This document shows, in pieces, positions 10,106-20,869 of a stretch of DNA of 64,000 nt. Every line of letters begins with the position of its first letter. Within the stretch, counting starts at the first letter, position 1. Under the pieces are notes generated by a model. It saw nothing but the letters and a program-made list of their open reading frames with translations. It made no database searches and had not been told where the DNA came from. The DNA is from Silurus meridionalis (Eukaryota; Chordata; Actinopteri; Siluriformes; Siluridae), in contig NC_060900.1 of the NCBI RefSeq assembly GCF_014805685.1, positions 10,089,666 through 10,153,665 on the forward strand, written 5' to 3'. Both the position numbers and the translations under genes were made by a program.

Positions 10106-11985
10106 AGTATTTTATTTTTTTTAGTATTTTATATTAAGTTATATATCATGAAGTGCCATGGATATACATTTTGTGCATCGAACATCTTTTTTTATATATG
10201 AATATATGAAATCAGTCCTGGAGCAATCCAGAAAAGTACTGGGTTGAAAGCCACATGTCTCATGAGTTTATATTTCACATTTTATAAAGATATTCATGAC
10301 AAATCTGATTCTACTAACATTTATCTGAGACTATGTCTGAAACTCAGGTGGCCATTTATACTCTATTTATACAGTCTGCACATACATAAATGGCTCACTA
10401 TCAAATGCTATTGTTATACATGTTTGCTATTGATATTGATTTGGCATTCATATTGATGGCCAGGTAGCCAGACAAGCTATGGCTTTACAGTCATGACCAT
10501 TCATATTAATGTCCGGCCATTCCAAGAGAGATATATTGTAACTTACAGATGTAAAATATGCTCAGACTTTTCCATCTTCATGCAGATTTCCAAGTCTCTG
10601 TGGTTACTCCGACCCAAGAATATTTTCCACATTGCTGCTTTGTGCAAATCTCCGATAAAACAACTTTTTGTCTTTGTTTTTTTTTATTTTTATTTTGTAA
10701 AAACAAAATAAATAAAATAAAATCAGTTAGCATGAGCTGAAAAGCTCCGAGCTCAGCTATTTGAGCAGGACTGAAAGCTGCATCCATTTCATGGTCTGTC
10801 ACTGGTTCACTAATAATGTATTTGTAAAGAGTAATTAAACTAAGACTCACCCACGTGAGGAATGAAATCCTCCCATATTTCGTTAAAATCCTGCACTTAT
10901 TCGCTACATTTTCCATCAATCATTTAGTTTCCATACTGCAACTGGCTGGAAATGATAGGTGGTGCATAATAAACGTCACCTTGACACCTGCCTATGGACT
11001 GTAACCAGAGACTCCGCCTCTTTTACTGTGTTTTTTTTAGTTTACTGTTATTGTGGTCTTATTTGTTTTGTAACACTATATTCTACCAGCCATATTTGTT
11101 TCTTTTTACCAGCAAGATGTCATTTTTAATTCGAAAGTTATTTCAAAATATATACAGACAAACACCAACCAAAGTTCTGTTTAAACAAAAGAATAACCAT
11201 CTAAATTACAGCACTATTGTTTGGTTGGAGCAAAAATGCTTTACGGCATGTTGTTACTGTAATGATATATGATATGATATGATATATGATGATATGATAT
11301 GATATATGATATGATATGATATTATATCATATCATATGATATATGAGACATGATAAAAATGCACTGAATGTTTGAAGTGATTTTGTCTTTACTTTTCTCA
11401 AATACTCTACAGTAAAATTAGTTGAAAATTAAAAAATTTAAGAATTATTTAAAAGAATGAGCAAACCTATAAAGGACAACGTTTTGTGAGTGTTTGAAAG
11501 TGGAACATGATTGAAAATGCACTGAGGTTTTTAATTGTTTTCTCTTTTTGTTTATTTTATAACAGAAATGCCATTCTGAAGCTCCCAACACGGTATGTAA
11601 GTGTACGTTTATATGCGCAACACACAGAAAAGTGCGGCTGGCTGTATTTTCAAGCCGAGATTTGCAGCAGTGGATGTGTTTGTGACTCATTATTACAATA
11701 AATGTGTAAGTACAAAAAGTTTTTATGGATGTTGTTTGTGTGTACTGCTTACACACATTGAGCAAATACATTTTCCATCGAAAAACAGTGATCTAAAATT
11801 GCTGCTGGAGCCTAAGCCTTTTAGAATGATGTTAGTCATGGTTACTCTTGTCCCTTTTTATTTAATCTATTGTTAATCATTAACACCTAAGAGCAATAGG
11901 ATATCAGTCGCACTGGCGCGGTGCTGAGGACGAGAGAAACTCCACTGCCATCTGCTCCTAAACATCTCCATGCTTCTACAGGTAT
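9945..11985. other. Intergenic stretch, no gene recognised
   Basis: AT-rich sequence with short reading frames only. It contains the ATATGAT repeat at 11262-11346. A donor-like CACGTGG|GTGAGT on the minus strand near 10855 could end a non-coding first exon of the left GT92 copy. The right copy has no matching sequence, so this is not claimed. Confidence 0.5.
11262..11346. repeat. ATATGATATG-type AT-rich satellite, self-complementary
   Basis: Irregular tandem units of GATAT/ATATGAT. The right end (ATTATATCATATCATAT) is the complement of the left, so the block can fold on itself. Confidence 0.85.
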
Positions 11986-12650
11986 GTCATCTGGTCCAGC
12001 TACCAACTGACTTTTCACTCTTTATCCTCTTATTCGCTTTCTGCTTTACAATCTCCATATCATTCAACCCTCTCTCTCATTTTCCTTGATCATCAGCTGT
12101 TCAAAATACTCCCTCCATCTTCTCAATGCACTCTCCTCAGTAGTCAACACATTTCCATCTCCATCCTTTATTGCTCTTATTTGCAGCACATCCTACCCAG
12201 CTCGGTCCCTCTGCCTGGCCAATCGGTACAAATCCTTTTCTCCTTCTTTAGTGTCCAACTTCTCATACAGCTCCTCATATGCCTTTTCCTAAATCCCTCT
12301 TTACCTGCTGCCACATCTCCTTGTAGTCCTGCCTACTTTTTTTTTTTATCTCTCTGTCGATCCCACTTCAGTTTTGCAAACCTCTTTCTCCCTATGCTCT
12401 CCTGTACTTCATCATTCCACCACTATTTCTATTTGTCTTCCTTTTTATTTCCAGATGTTACAAGAAGTACCTTTCTAGCTGTCTCCCTTATCACTTCTGC
12501 AGTAGTTGCCCATTCATCCAGCACCTCTTCACCACCACCAAGCCCCTGTCTGACCTCTTCCCTGAACTTCACACTACTGTCTTCCTCCTTTAGTTTCCAC
12601 CATCTTATTCTTATTTCATTCCTGTTGTAACTCAGGCTCCATGTCCAAGT
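11985..12650 (-). mobile_element. RTE-type LINE fragment (endonuclease-RT linker and early RT)
   Basis: The minus strand reads WWKLKEEDSSVKFREEVRQG, then LGGGEEVLDEWATTAEVIRE and TARKVLLV. In broken frames it then matches the region before the reverse transcriptase. The same stretch occurs in the copies at 15.0, 29.0-29.5 and 61.9-62.5 kb. It has no full ORF and is a 5'- and 3'-truncated relic. Confidence 0.65.
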
Positions 12651-13597
12651 AGACATAACAATTAAGTGGCTTAATACTCAAATTAGTTTTAGCTATTCAC
12701 TAATCAATTAGCAATATCAAAACTAATACATGAACAAAACAAATAAAGACATCTTCCAGTCATGAATGAGAAGGAGCAAATCAGCGTTATTGCAGTCAAT
12801 TCAGGCCCGTCCCATGGAGCTCTTGGGAGAGAACCATTTTGACAACAATGGCACCCGTCAGCTTTCACATGCGAGTGCAAATTTACGTGGCAAATATTTC
12901 ACTTTTTATACACCATATACACTTAAATTTACATATTTTTCTCTAACTTCTCCTCCTTACTTATTTACATGCACCAATCATTTTGCGAGGCTTTGCATAT
13001 CCCACCGTTTGCTTACGTCTTTTCTGGTAAGTTTATACCTTCTCTTAGTAAAATTCCAACCATTTCTAGGAGGCCTCGTTCACCTCAATACGATTTTAAT
13101 TTACATGTACAAAAAAATCTCTCTTGATAGGGACCTTTTCTTAAACAAAATCCCCTGATCGTGCACTTTTGCACATAACAATGCAACAGATCATCCACCA
13201 CAATTTTTACAACTTTTCTTAAAATCTTGTCTGGGTTTTTTTCCCTATGTCTACAAATCGTCCTTTGTTTTGTTTTGCATACACTTGCATAAAAATGTGT
13301 TCGTTTTTTTCTAGTTTTACAAACCAGGGCTTTAGTTTGAACATACCAGCTCTTTTCACCAAATGCTTTTTCTATTTTTCATAGCTCTCGTCTTTTACTT
13401 AGTTTTTCTTTCTTTAAATGTTCTTAAAATATATTTCTTTATGCCATAATACTTCTTTATATAGAACTTCCTGTCTTACTTTCATCCTGCCTGCATCTTA
13501 AGCTCATGCTCTCATAGAAACATCGTACTTCCTGTGTGTTTTGGACAAATACAATTTCTTGCAAATATTCTCATATGTTTTTTATTATCTGATGATG
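12651..13597. other. Unclassified stretch, no gene recognised
   Basis: AT-rich DNA. The longest plus-strand frame (12766-13158) has no recognisable domain and no splice or promoter support. Nothing else stands out. Confidence 0.4.
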
Positions 13598-14209
13598 TGT
13601 TGTGCCTATTAACCTATTAAGCCAAAGTACAGCTCGCTCGGGTTTAATACAGAGAGTGAGGGAGAGAGATACACACAAGCACACACGCACACACGCCCGC
13701 GGCAGTCTTTGGGTAGAGAGAGTCCGAGGTGCACTTGGGGAGAAGCGTGGCTGATCCGAGATGCGCTGAAAGGAAGCGCGCAGCAGGTGCAGGATATTGG
13801 AGCCCAGATGAAACAGAACATAAAGAGTCCTGCATGAAAACACAAAGACATAGACATAGACATACACATACACATAGACATACACATACACATAGACATA
13901 CACATAGACATACACATAGACATACACATAGACATACACATAGACATACACATAGACATACACATAGACCACACGTAACGTCCAACACATATAATAACGA
14001 ACGCTGGGTGAATGTGAGAGAGTGGTTTATGTAGGAGCGGGGTGGAGTGATGAGGAGCTTCAGGTGTGCGTGATTAGGCCTGGAGCTCCAGAGAGAGTGA
14101 AGGCATGATTGATGATGAGCCCCAGGTGTGCGTGGTTAAACCTGGAGCTCTAGGGAGATCAGAGTCATAGAAAGCCACCAAAGGGGGCGTGGCAGGTGGT
14201 TCCCTGACA
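13598..14209 (-). mobile_element. Ty3/gypsy-type LTR (solo or truncated element)
   Basis: On the minus strand it starts TGTCAGGGAACC and ends AATAGGCACAACA, with a TACATAAACC TATA-like box about 200 bases in and a weak poly(A) region (TATTAAACCC) near the end. It shares its first bases with the LTR at 660-1060 but is a different family. It contains a CACATA/GACATA hexamer repeat. No matching target duplication is visible (TGATG on one side, CCCCT on the other), so it may be one LTR of a decayed element. Confidence 0.6.
13847..13968. repeat. Hexanucleotide microsatellite (ACATAG/ACATAC)n
   Basis: About 20 units of ACATAG and ACATAC in mixed order inside the LTR. Because the unit is six bases it is open in several frames and makes false VYVYVY and CMSMCMSM proteins. 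Confidence 0.95.
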
Positions 14210-14214
14210 CCCCT

Positions 14215-15010
14215 AACCTAATCCATCATCCTTATCTGCTCACTTGTCTTTATAACATGTATTACATTCACAAGCATTTTGATTATATGCTGTATGCTAA
14301 ACTTTATATATGATCAATATATATATCCGCTAAAGCATGATTATTTATTTTTGTGAACTCTCTTTATACACGAGTTGCAAAGCTGAGTACTATACTAAAT
14401 TAATGCTCAAAATGTTTATATGCATTAAGCTTGGATTTAAACTAATATAATCAATGTCATATTTTATCTAAAGCATATTGCTGAATGATATTATTTCTTT
14501 TTTAGCTATTTATATATTTATATTATTTATATATTTATATATTTATATAGCTATCAGATTCTACTACTGATAGCTAAAGCTGGCCTAAGCTAAATTACAT
14601 GGGTGAACTTTATGCACCCTATTACGCAAGATGAGTTCAGACGTCATGCAGCCTCTGTTTTCTCTGCATAGCCAAGGGGTGTTTAACCACATATGGCAGC
14701 ATGTGAGTATCGATATCATTGTCTGTCATTTATTGACATTTTCTAATATGTTCAATACATGACTTCTGACTGTATGATGCACCTGCACATGTCTCTTCTC
14801 TGGCTGATTTTTTGCACACTGTGCACAATGCATCTGTACTCACCAATAAACCCTATTAAACCCAACTTTTTTACTATTGTAGATTGACTATCTACTATTA
14901 TTTTTGCTGTTACTATTATATTATATTATATATGATTATATTTTTTATCTTATTTTTAAATTTAAATTTTATATTTATTATCATTATATTATATATATAA
15001 CCGAACTAGC
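14215..15010. other. AT-rich stretch, no gene recognised
   Basis: Contains TATATTTAT runs (about 14510-14550) and ATTATATTATAT near 14920. Nothing conserved was recognised. Confidence 0.4.
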
Positions 15011-15014
15011 TACA

Positions 15015-15245
15015 TTTCTTAACAGTAGCAGCAGTTGCCCAATCATCCAGCACCTCTTCACCACCACCAAGCCCCTGTCTGACCTCTTCACCACCACTGA
15101 GCTCCTGTCTGACCTCCTCCCTGAACCTCACACTTCAGTCTTCCTCCTTTAGTTTTCACCATCTTATTCTTCTTTCAGTCCTCACTCTCCTCGTCTTTTT
15201 CACCTCCAAAACCATCATACAGACCACCATCCGATGCTGTCTAAT
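15015..15245 (-). mobile_element. RTE-type LINE fragment
   Basis: It repeats the CAGCACCTCTTCACCACCAC...CCCCTGTCTGACCTC block found at 12.5 and 29.4 kb. A local duplication of about 45 bp is visible within it. It then matches the endonuclease-side sequence CAGACCACCATCCGATGCTG seen at 30.2 and 35.4 kb. Confidence 0.6.
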
Positions 15246-15249
15246 TACA

Positions 15250-15552
15250 TTGTCCCCTACAGTTTGCTTCTGATCACCATCACTGCACACCCACAATATC
15301 GTTTATCTTTAATAAATGGACATTTGGTGCAACCCAGATAAGGATGGGTTCCCTCTTGAATCTGGTTCCTCTCAAGGATTCTTTCTTATGCCATCTCGGA
15401 AGTTTTTTCTTGCCACAGTCGCCACCAGCTTGCTCACCAGGGACAAACTTACACTTAAAAATGAATAAGATGTTCTTTATATCACCACATTATCTGTGTT
15501 AAGCTGCTTTGAGACAATGTTCATTGTTAAAAGTGCTATACAATTAAAAAAA
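15250..15552 (+). mobile_element. L2-type LINE 3' UTR copy
   Basis: Contains the conserved fish L2 3' tail: GATAAGGATGGGTTCCCTC, CTGGTTCCTCTCAAGG, GTTTTTTCTTGCCACAGTCG, and near the end GCTGCTTTGAGACAATG with TTAAAAGTGCTATACAA. Copies lie at 29.57-30.12 and 38.34-38.86 kb (plus) and at 34.39 and 56.25 kb (minus). Confidence 0.7.
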
Positions 15553-15554
15553 AA

Positions 15555-16700
15555 GAAATTATTGAATTGAACTTGAGCAATAGAAGCTAATACCATGTTG
15601 GCGAATAATTTCACCCAGGGGTATTATATGTAACGAAAAAATGCAGTGAGAATAAGACAGACTCTTTACCTCAGTAACTAGTCTAGTAAGAATAATATTA
15701 TGATTATTGGTGTCAAAAGCTGCACTAAGATCAAGTAACACAAGCAAGGAGACACAGCCCTGATCACAAGCCAATAGCCAGTTAAGGTGGTAAAATAACC
15801 ACAAAGATTACTGCTTTGATTAGTGCTGTCTCTCAACTGTGATGAGACACAAATCCTGAAAGATTTCAAGAATGTTATTCCGATGTACACTATATGCCTA
15901 TATACACTATAAAAGTTTGTGGACACCTGTTCATATTTAGGGTATGCCCTTTTTAAGCATCGCATTCCACATTTAGTTCCAATTTGCTATTATATTTCCC
16001 TCCACTCTTCTTTGAAAATGTTCCACTTGATTACTGTGCTTGTTGACATTTGTGTTAATCAGCCACAAGAGTATTAGTAAAGTCAGGTACTGATGTGGGG
16101 TGAGGAGACCTGGGGTGCAGTCAGTGTCAATTCATCCCAAAGGGGTTCAGTAGGGTTGAGATCAGAGCTCTAAATCTTCCACTCAAAACCTTAATCTGCA
16201 AACCATGTACAGTAAACTATATCTTCATAGAGCTGGCTTTGTGCACTTTGTGCACAGTGCCATGCTGGAACTGGTTTGGGTTTCAAAGTTCAAGTAAAAG
16301 CAATATTTTATTATACTGCATCCAAACACATCTCAGACAATTGTGTTCTTCCAGCTTTGTTTGAAGAGGAACCACATATGGCAGGAAAAGTCAGGTGTCT
16401 CAATATTTTTTTTCAAATACTGTAGGGATGAGCATAACTGGTTTGAGATTGGACTTCAGTTGGACAGCTGAAAGGGGTTGCGGTCAGGATTTTAATTAGA
16501 GGTTTGATAACTGCCAGTTTGGAAGATTTAGGTACATAACCAGTGTAAAAATAAGTGCAATAGAAACATTTATTATTTCTTAAACAAACTGAAATGCTTC
16601 TGGAGTTATTTGTTCAAAGAACCTTTAGGTAAATGATCTAGAACTCTATATTTTTTTGATGTGGAAATAAATATTTCTTTTTGCTTTTGAATGAAAGTAA
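15555..16700 (-). mobile_element. L2-type LINE reverse transcriptase fragment, split by a Tc1-like MITE
   Basis: On the minus strand 16540-16440 reads VPKSSKLAVIKPLIKI. The frame at 15790-15690 reads LACDQGCVSLLVLLDLSAAF, the finger/palm motif of L2 reverse transcriptases. These two motifs are normally about 70 residues apart. Here they are separated by the Tc1-like repeat at about 15897-16425. Confidence 0.65.
15897..16425. mobile_element. Tc1-like MITE inside the L2 fragment
   Basis: Starts TACACTATAAAAGTTTGTGGACACCTG-like and ends with a loosely inverted CAGGTGTCTCAATA...CAAATACTGTA. The interior (TTCCACTTGATTACTGTGC, CAGTCAGTGTCAATTCATCC) is also found at 38905-39103, and its later part at 48457-48540. 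It has no coding capacity. Confidence 0.55.
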
Positions 16701-17056
16701 ATTTGTAATTGCTGATCTGTTATAATTCTGGTAATAATACAGGTTTTTCCAGCTGTAAAGAAAATAATTATTCATACGTGTCTCAAAAGCAATTAAAGAC
16801 AAGGTGTTTCCAAATTTTTTAATGGCACTATAGTTTTACACAATAGAGTATATGACTAAGCATTAAAAAGGAGCTTGAGTAAATTGCCATAAACTGACTT
16901 ATAGCTCAGGCTCCGGATAAAGAGGGACTTTAATGAATCACACGCACAAAATACATTTAAAAGTATTTAGTTCACTGATCAGCATAATTTCAAATCAATA
17001 CTGCTATTGGCTCACATTTAACACTTCACTGAAATGGGTACTTTCTTGAATTTTGG

Positions 17057-17505
17057 TGTCAGGGTAGTGTCCACGCAAAACGGGAGTAACTTAATCATTG
17101 TTTATTTAACTTTCAAACACTAAGCCTAACCCTAATCCTAGATCCTATCTGTAATCGGTAGGATCCGTAATGCGAGGATAATCTGTAAAGCAGGTAGGAT
17201 CCGTGATGTGGGATAATCCGTGAAGCGGGTAGGATCAGTAAAGCGGGTAGGATCCGTAACGCAGGGATACCCTGTAAAGGCAGGTTGAATCCATACAGCG
17301 AGTACAATCCATAACGCAAGTATAATCCTAAAGTTCGGAACACGGAGCAGGAACCAGCGGGAAATGCTGGCAGTTCAGAATCCAGGAGATCACTAGCATG
17401 AGTGTGTAGATCCGACAGCTAGTGGGGTCGGAACGGGAACTTATATAGGGGAATAGTAATGTGGAAGAGGTGTCGGCGATTAGCACCGGGAGCGGCTGAG
17501 AGAAA

Positions 17506-17540
<35 letters not shown>

Positions 17541-17560
17541 AAGACAAAACAGAAAGCAGC
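17057..17560 (-). mobile_element. Gypsy-type LTR carrying a minisatellite
   Basis: On the minus strand this has CTATATAAG (about 17441-17449) as a TATA box, a GATCC-rich tandem repeat after it, AATAAA near 17105 and the terminus ACTACCCTGACA at 17057. That order fits an LTR with tandem repeats between promoter and terminus. The 5' boundary is blurred by a TAAA microsatellite (17507-17541), so the right limit is a guess. Confidence 0.45.
17135..17335. repeat. Minisatellite with GTAGGATCCGTAA-type units
   Basis: Five to six diverged units, about 18-37 bp long, built from GGTAGGATCCGTAA and GCGGGATAATCCGTAAAG. The unit length is irregular and there are no unique spacers, so it is not a CRISPR array. 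Confidence 0.75.
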
Positions 17561-18143
17561 ACACAGTTTCTGGTGCATGTCCTGAGGTGTTATTCACCCC
17601 TGCTAAGATTTTCACTTCTTCAGCTCGATTCTCCTCCTGCTTTTGTTGTGCAAACCACCCAACACCTGTGAGGCCTGGCACATTTGCATTTGTTTACTGA
17701 CTGAGAGAGCCAAAAGACGCCACTGTGTGGGTAGAGGAGGACATTGGAATGCCCAGTGCAGTAGCAAATCACTCGTGCTTCACTGCGCAAGCTGGACCCA
17801 CAGAGTCTGCTAAGGTTTGTTATTGCCATAGTACACATATATTTATATAAACCTATTTAGAGTGAGGTTGATCTAAATTTACCATTCTCTATTTGTTTAT
17901 CTTCCGACAGCGTAAAATTAAAAGCGTGCCCCAAGCTTCCTTTGCCTGTTAGACATGGGAATACTGCAGACCATCAGGGAGTGCACGGTCCATCAAGCCC
18001 GCAGAACATTGCCGGACTGGAATTTGGCAATTCATGAACTGATGGCATTCATTTCAATTCTGTATGTAAGAGCAATCATCTGGACACGCTTCAACAAGAA
18101 CTGTGCTGAGAGTTTTACTCCAGGAGAACACATGACCATAGAT

Positions 18144-19180
18144 CAGACCTGGGCAACCACGGCCCGTGGGCCACATCCGCCCTTTGTACGCCCTGTCCGG
18201 CCAGCGTGAGGCCAATCATAAATTATAGGGATGCACCTAAAATTCGGCCACAGGAAGTTTTCTGGAGAAATACCTAAATCACTGAAACAACACGGCCAAA
18301 CACAATTGTAATGACACAATAAAAAAGCGCAGCATGCACACGGTTATCTGGATAAGAGCCAACATGTCTGCGGTGTGGACTTATTTCAATATCTCGGAGA
18401 AAGACCCACGGATATCGATTTGCAAAACATGCAATGCTGAAATTTCAAGAGAGGATGTATCTGCAAAGAGTTTCTCCACGTTGGGTTTAATTTATCACCT
18501 GAAATCCAAACATCCCGATTGCCATTCTAAATATGAGAAAAATGCGGCACAGAAAAGAAGTCAATCCGAGCATGCGCACTCCGTCTGCAGCGGACGTTTT
18601 TGAAAAGGCAAGAAAGTTTTCCAGTGATGTGCCAAGGAAAAAGGCATAACAAAAAAAATATGGAATTCATTGCCTTAGATCACGTGGTCATCTTTGAAAC
18701 ATTCCCCGTAGATAATAATTATTATAATATAATAATACGTTCTTTTCACTTGTATGGGCTTCCAAACGTTCGGAAGGCAATTATTTTGTATAACAGACCG
18801 TTGCTAATAATAATTGACCGCTGTCTGTCTGTCAATACTATGAATGGTAACAAATAAATAATAATAATTTATAATGATAAATAAAAAACTTTTGTAATTG
18901 AATTTATTCTTCGAATTGCAATTCATTGATTTTAGTGAGTTTAGGTTAACAATAATTTTTTTTTTTCTTATTTGACCTATACACCACAATTTCACAAATA
19001 TTTACAGAATAGTTTTATTCTTCCGATGATCAGTACCAGCTATTCAAAATATATAATTTAGTGCATTTTACAATGAAAGAAAGTTGAGCAGAATGAAGTT
19101 CAAGTTATTGTTGGTGTGGCCCTCTGACACAATTCAGGTTTCTCATGTGGCCCCTTGTAAAAATCAATTGCCCACCCCTG
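18144..19180. mobile_element. hAT element of 1.04 kb inside piggyBac, with target duplication
   Basis: Termini are CAGACCTGGGCAA and the inverse of CAGGGGTGGGCAA, as in Charlie-like hATs. An 8-bp flank CCATAGAT / AAATAGAT (six identical bases, ATAGAT) is the target duplication. It lies exactly where piggyBac reads TID|EQLFP. Inside is a second hAT start (TAGGGATGCACC at 18228) and a BED finger gene fragment. No intact transposase is present. Confidence 0.8.
18364..18603 (+). pseudogene. BED zinc finger fragment of a ZBED-like hAT transposase, second copy
   Basis: Starts MSAVWTYFNISEKDPRISIC. The BED finger has Cys pair CKTC, then LIYHLKSKHPDCHSKYEKNA and QSEHAHSVCSGRF, stop. It is closely related to the copy at 1561-3484 and retains both Cys. 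It ends after about 80 residues. The next bases (GAATTCATTGCCTTAGATCA at 18663-18682) also match copy 1 up to and past its junction with the other hAT. Confidence 0.7.
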
Positions 19181-19653
19181 AAATAGATGAACAGCTGTTC
19201 CCTACCAAGGTTCGTTGTCCATTCACACAGTATATCGCAACCAAGCCAGACAAATTTGGGATCAAGTTCTGGATGGCCACATGAGACCATATTTGGAGAC
19301 CAAATGTGTCTGCAATGCATCTCCTTACTTGGGAAAGGACCCCAGTCGTCAGAAGTGAGAGAGGCTGGCAGAGAACGTGGTCATGAATCTGATGGAGCCA
19401 TTTTTGGATGATGGGAGAAATGTCACGACGGACAATTTCTTTACTTCACTGTCACTGTCGCACAGACTGCTGCAGAGCAAAACAACGCTACTGGGCACGG
19501 TGAATAATGTCCATGCACCAAGACAATAGATCGGTGATGGCAGAAAGAGGAAACCCAACACGATAACAGACTATAACCACATGAAGGTATGTGAATGTGT
19601 GTATAATTTTATGTGTACTATACAGGCCTATAGAAAAAAAGCACATATACTCA

Positions 19654-19656
<3 letters not shown>

Positions 19657-19690
<34 letters not shown>
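19657..19690 (+). repeat. CT microsatellite in the piggyBac intron
   Basis: About 17 CT units, placed as an extended polypyrimidine tract just before the intron acceptor at 19700. Confidence 0.9.
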
Positions 19691-19692
<2 letters not shown>

Positions 19693-20221
19693 TTTTACAG
19701 TGTGGTGTAGACGTGTTGGACCAAATGGCATGGATGTATTCCGTAAGAGCAGCAACACGCAGGTGGCCAGTAGTGGTTTTTTTACAATATGCTGGACCTG
19801 GCGGCGGTGAATGCCTACATTTTGCACAAGGCATGCACAGGGTGGACAGGCAAAAGAAGATTGTTTCTGAGTTTTCTTCTGGCCTCTGAGCTACTCTGAG
19901 TAAACAAATGCAAATGTGGCAGGCCTCACAGGTAATGGGTGTGTTTGCACAACAAAAGCAGGAGAACAATGGAGCTGAAGGCCTGTAAAAATCTCAGCAG
20001 GGGTGCTAGTAGGTGTTAGGTCCAGGGAATTTACACAAATTTGCGCAGGTTTAGTAAAACCTAGTAGAGGAGTGGAGGCATTGGATGGAGGGGGCCCAGA
20101 ATCCATTTCAAGTTTTCAAACATTTCAAACAGACCACTGCAACTTAGAATATTTTTAAAAGGTCAAACAACTAAATCCCTGCTAAACCCAATGGGTGCTA
20201 TTCTTCACAGCAAAGCAGATA

Positions 20222-20640
20222 CAGTGGAACCTCGGAGCTCGCAGCCTCAGCGCTCGCGACCTCGCATGCTCGCGACTTTCAATCCGACCGGCGACTCTCA
20301 TTCAGATCGGCTCGTGAGCAACCGCGAGCTGCTCAAAACGCTAGTTTTAACATTTCTAATCAAGGTTTATCTCATTAAAACACACTTCAGCATACTATAT
20401 AAAGTGAGTACCCATTACTGTATTTTCTGTACTGTATTGTACTGTATTTTCTGTACTTCTCTACTGCATACTTTACTGTACCTGTACTTTATTTTTTTTA
20501 ATTAAGCATTGTAATTGCTGTTAATTTACATAAAGTATTGTTAAAATAGTCTAATAATCAAGTGTTATGGAGTGAAATAGTGTTATTTACTCATTTAAAT
20601 CGATTTCGTATAGTGTTCTTTGGGTTTTTACTGGTGTATA
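20222..20640 (+). mobile_element. Pogo/Tigger-like element, one end only
   Basis: Begins CAGTGGAACCTCGGAGCTCG right after TA (20220-20221). CG-rich repeats of GCTCGCGA follow, then AT-rich sequence. The matching right end was not found before the gypsy remnant begins, so it is truncated. Confidence 0.5.
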
Positions 20641-20869
20641 TATACACTCTCATGCCACCATGACCCTGTTAACTTGCATCAAATGCCAGAAACTATCCTG
20701 CCACACTCCGTCATCCACCCCCCCCATCAGATGGGTCATCATGGAGGAGATACATCAAACCCAAAATCCTTACAGACTGCTGGAACCACTACCCATCCAA
20801 CAACAACCATAGTCCCACATTGCAGTTGCCTTCATCTCTGACCTTCTTACCTGAAACATAAACACTGTT

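Larger units (their letters stand above)
17911..19890 (+). pseudogene. PiggyBac transposase pseudogene with an intron and a hAT insertion
   Basis: PiggyBac proteins excise at TTAA using a DDD-type core. Visible pieces in order: ASFAC, stop, MGILQTIRECTVHQARRTLP, LAIHELMAFISILYVRA (17940-18075); a jump over about 80 residues to WTRFNKNCAESFTPGEHMTI (to 18143); after the hAT insert DEQLFPTKVRCPFTQYIATK, PDKFGIKFWMAT (19187-19284); then LGKDPSRQK, NVVMNLMEPFLDDGRNVTTD, NFFTSLSLSHRLLQSKTTLL (19330-19500); finally CGVDVLDQMAWMYSVRAATR (19701-19760). A 114-bp intron (19587-19700, GTATGT...TTTTACAG) separates NHMK from CGVD. Upstream, CTTCCGACAG at 17901-17910 is a likely acceptor. Frameshifts and the internal loss make it inactive. 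Confidence 0.8.

Noticed and set aside
10578..10919. Minus-strand open frame and possible first exon of the left GT92 gene
   Set aside because: No domain; only a donor-like GTGAGT; the right duplicate has no matching sequence.
11560..11600. Micro-exon with acceptor TTATAACAG and donor ACACG|GTATGT
   Set aside because: No coding context or partner exons; likely chance splice-like words.
12766..13158. Plus-strand frame of 130 codons
   Set aside because: No domain recognised; composition is like the AT-rich surroundings.
13571..13990. Open frames with VYVYVY or CMSMCMSM repeats
   Set aside because: They are translations of a six-base microsatellite, open in several frames, inside an LTR.
17135..17335. 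CRISPR-like array
   Set aside because: Units are diverged and variable in length, with no unique spacers of even size; it is a minisatellite in a eukaryotic LTR.
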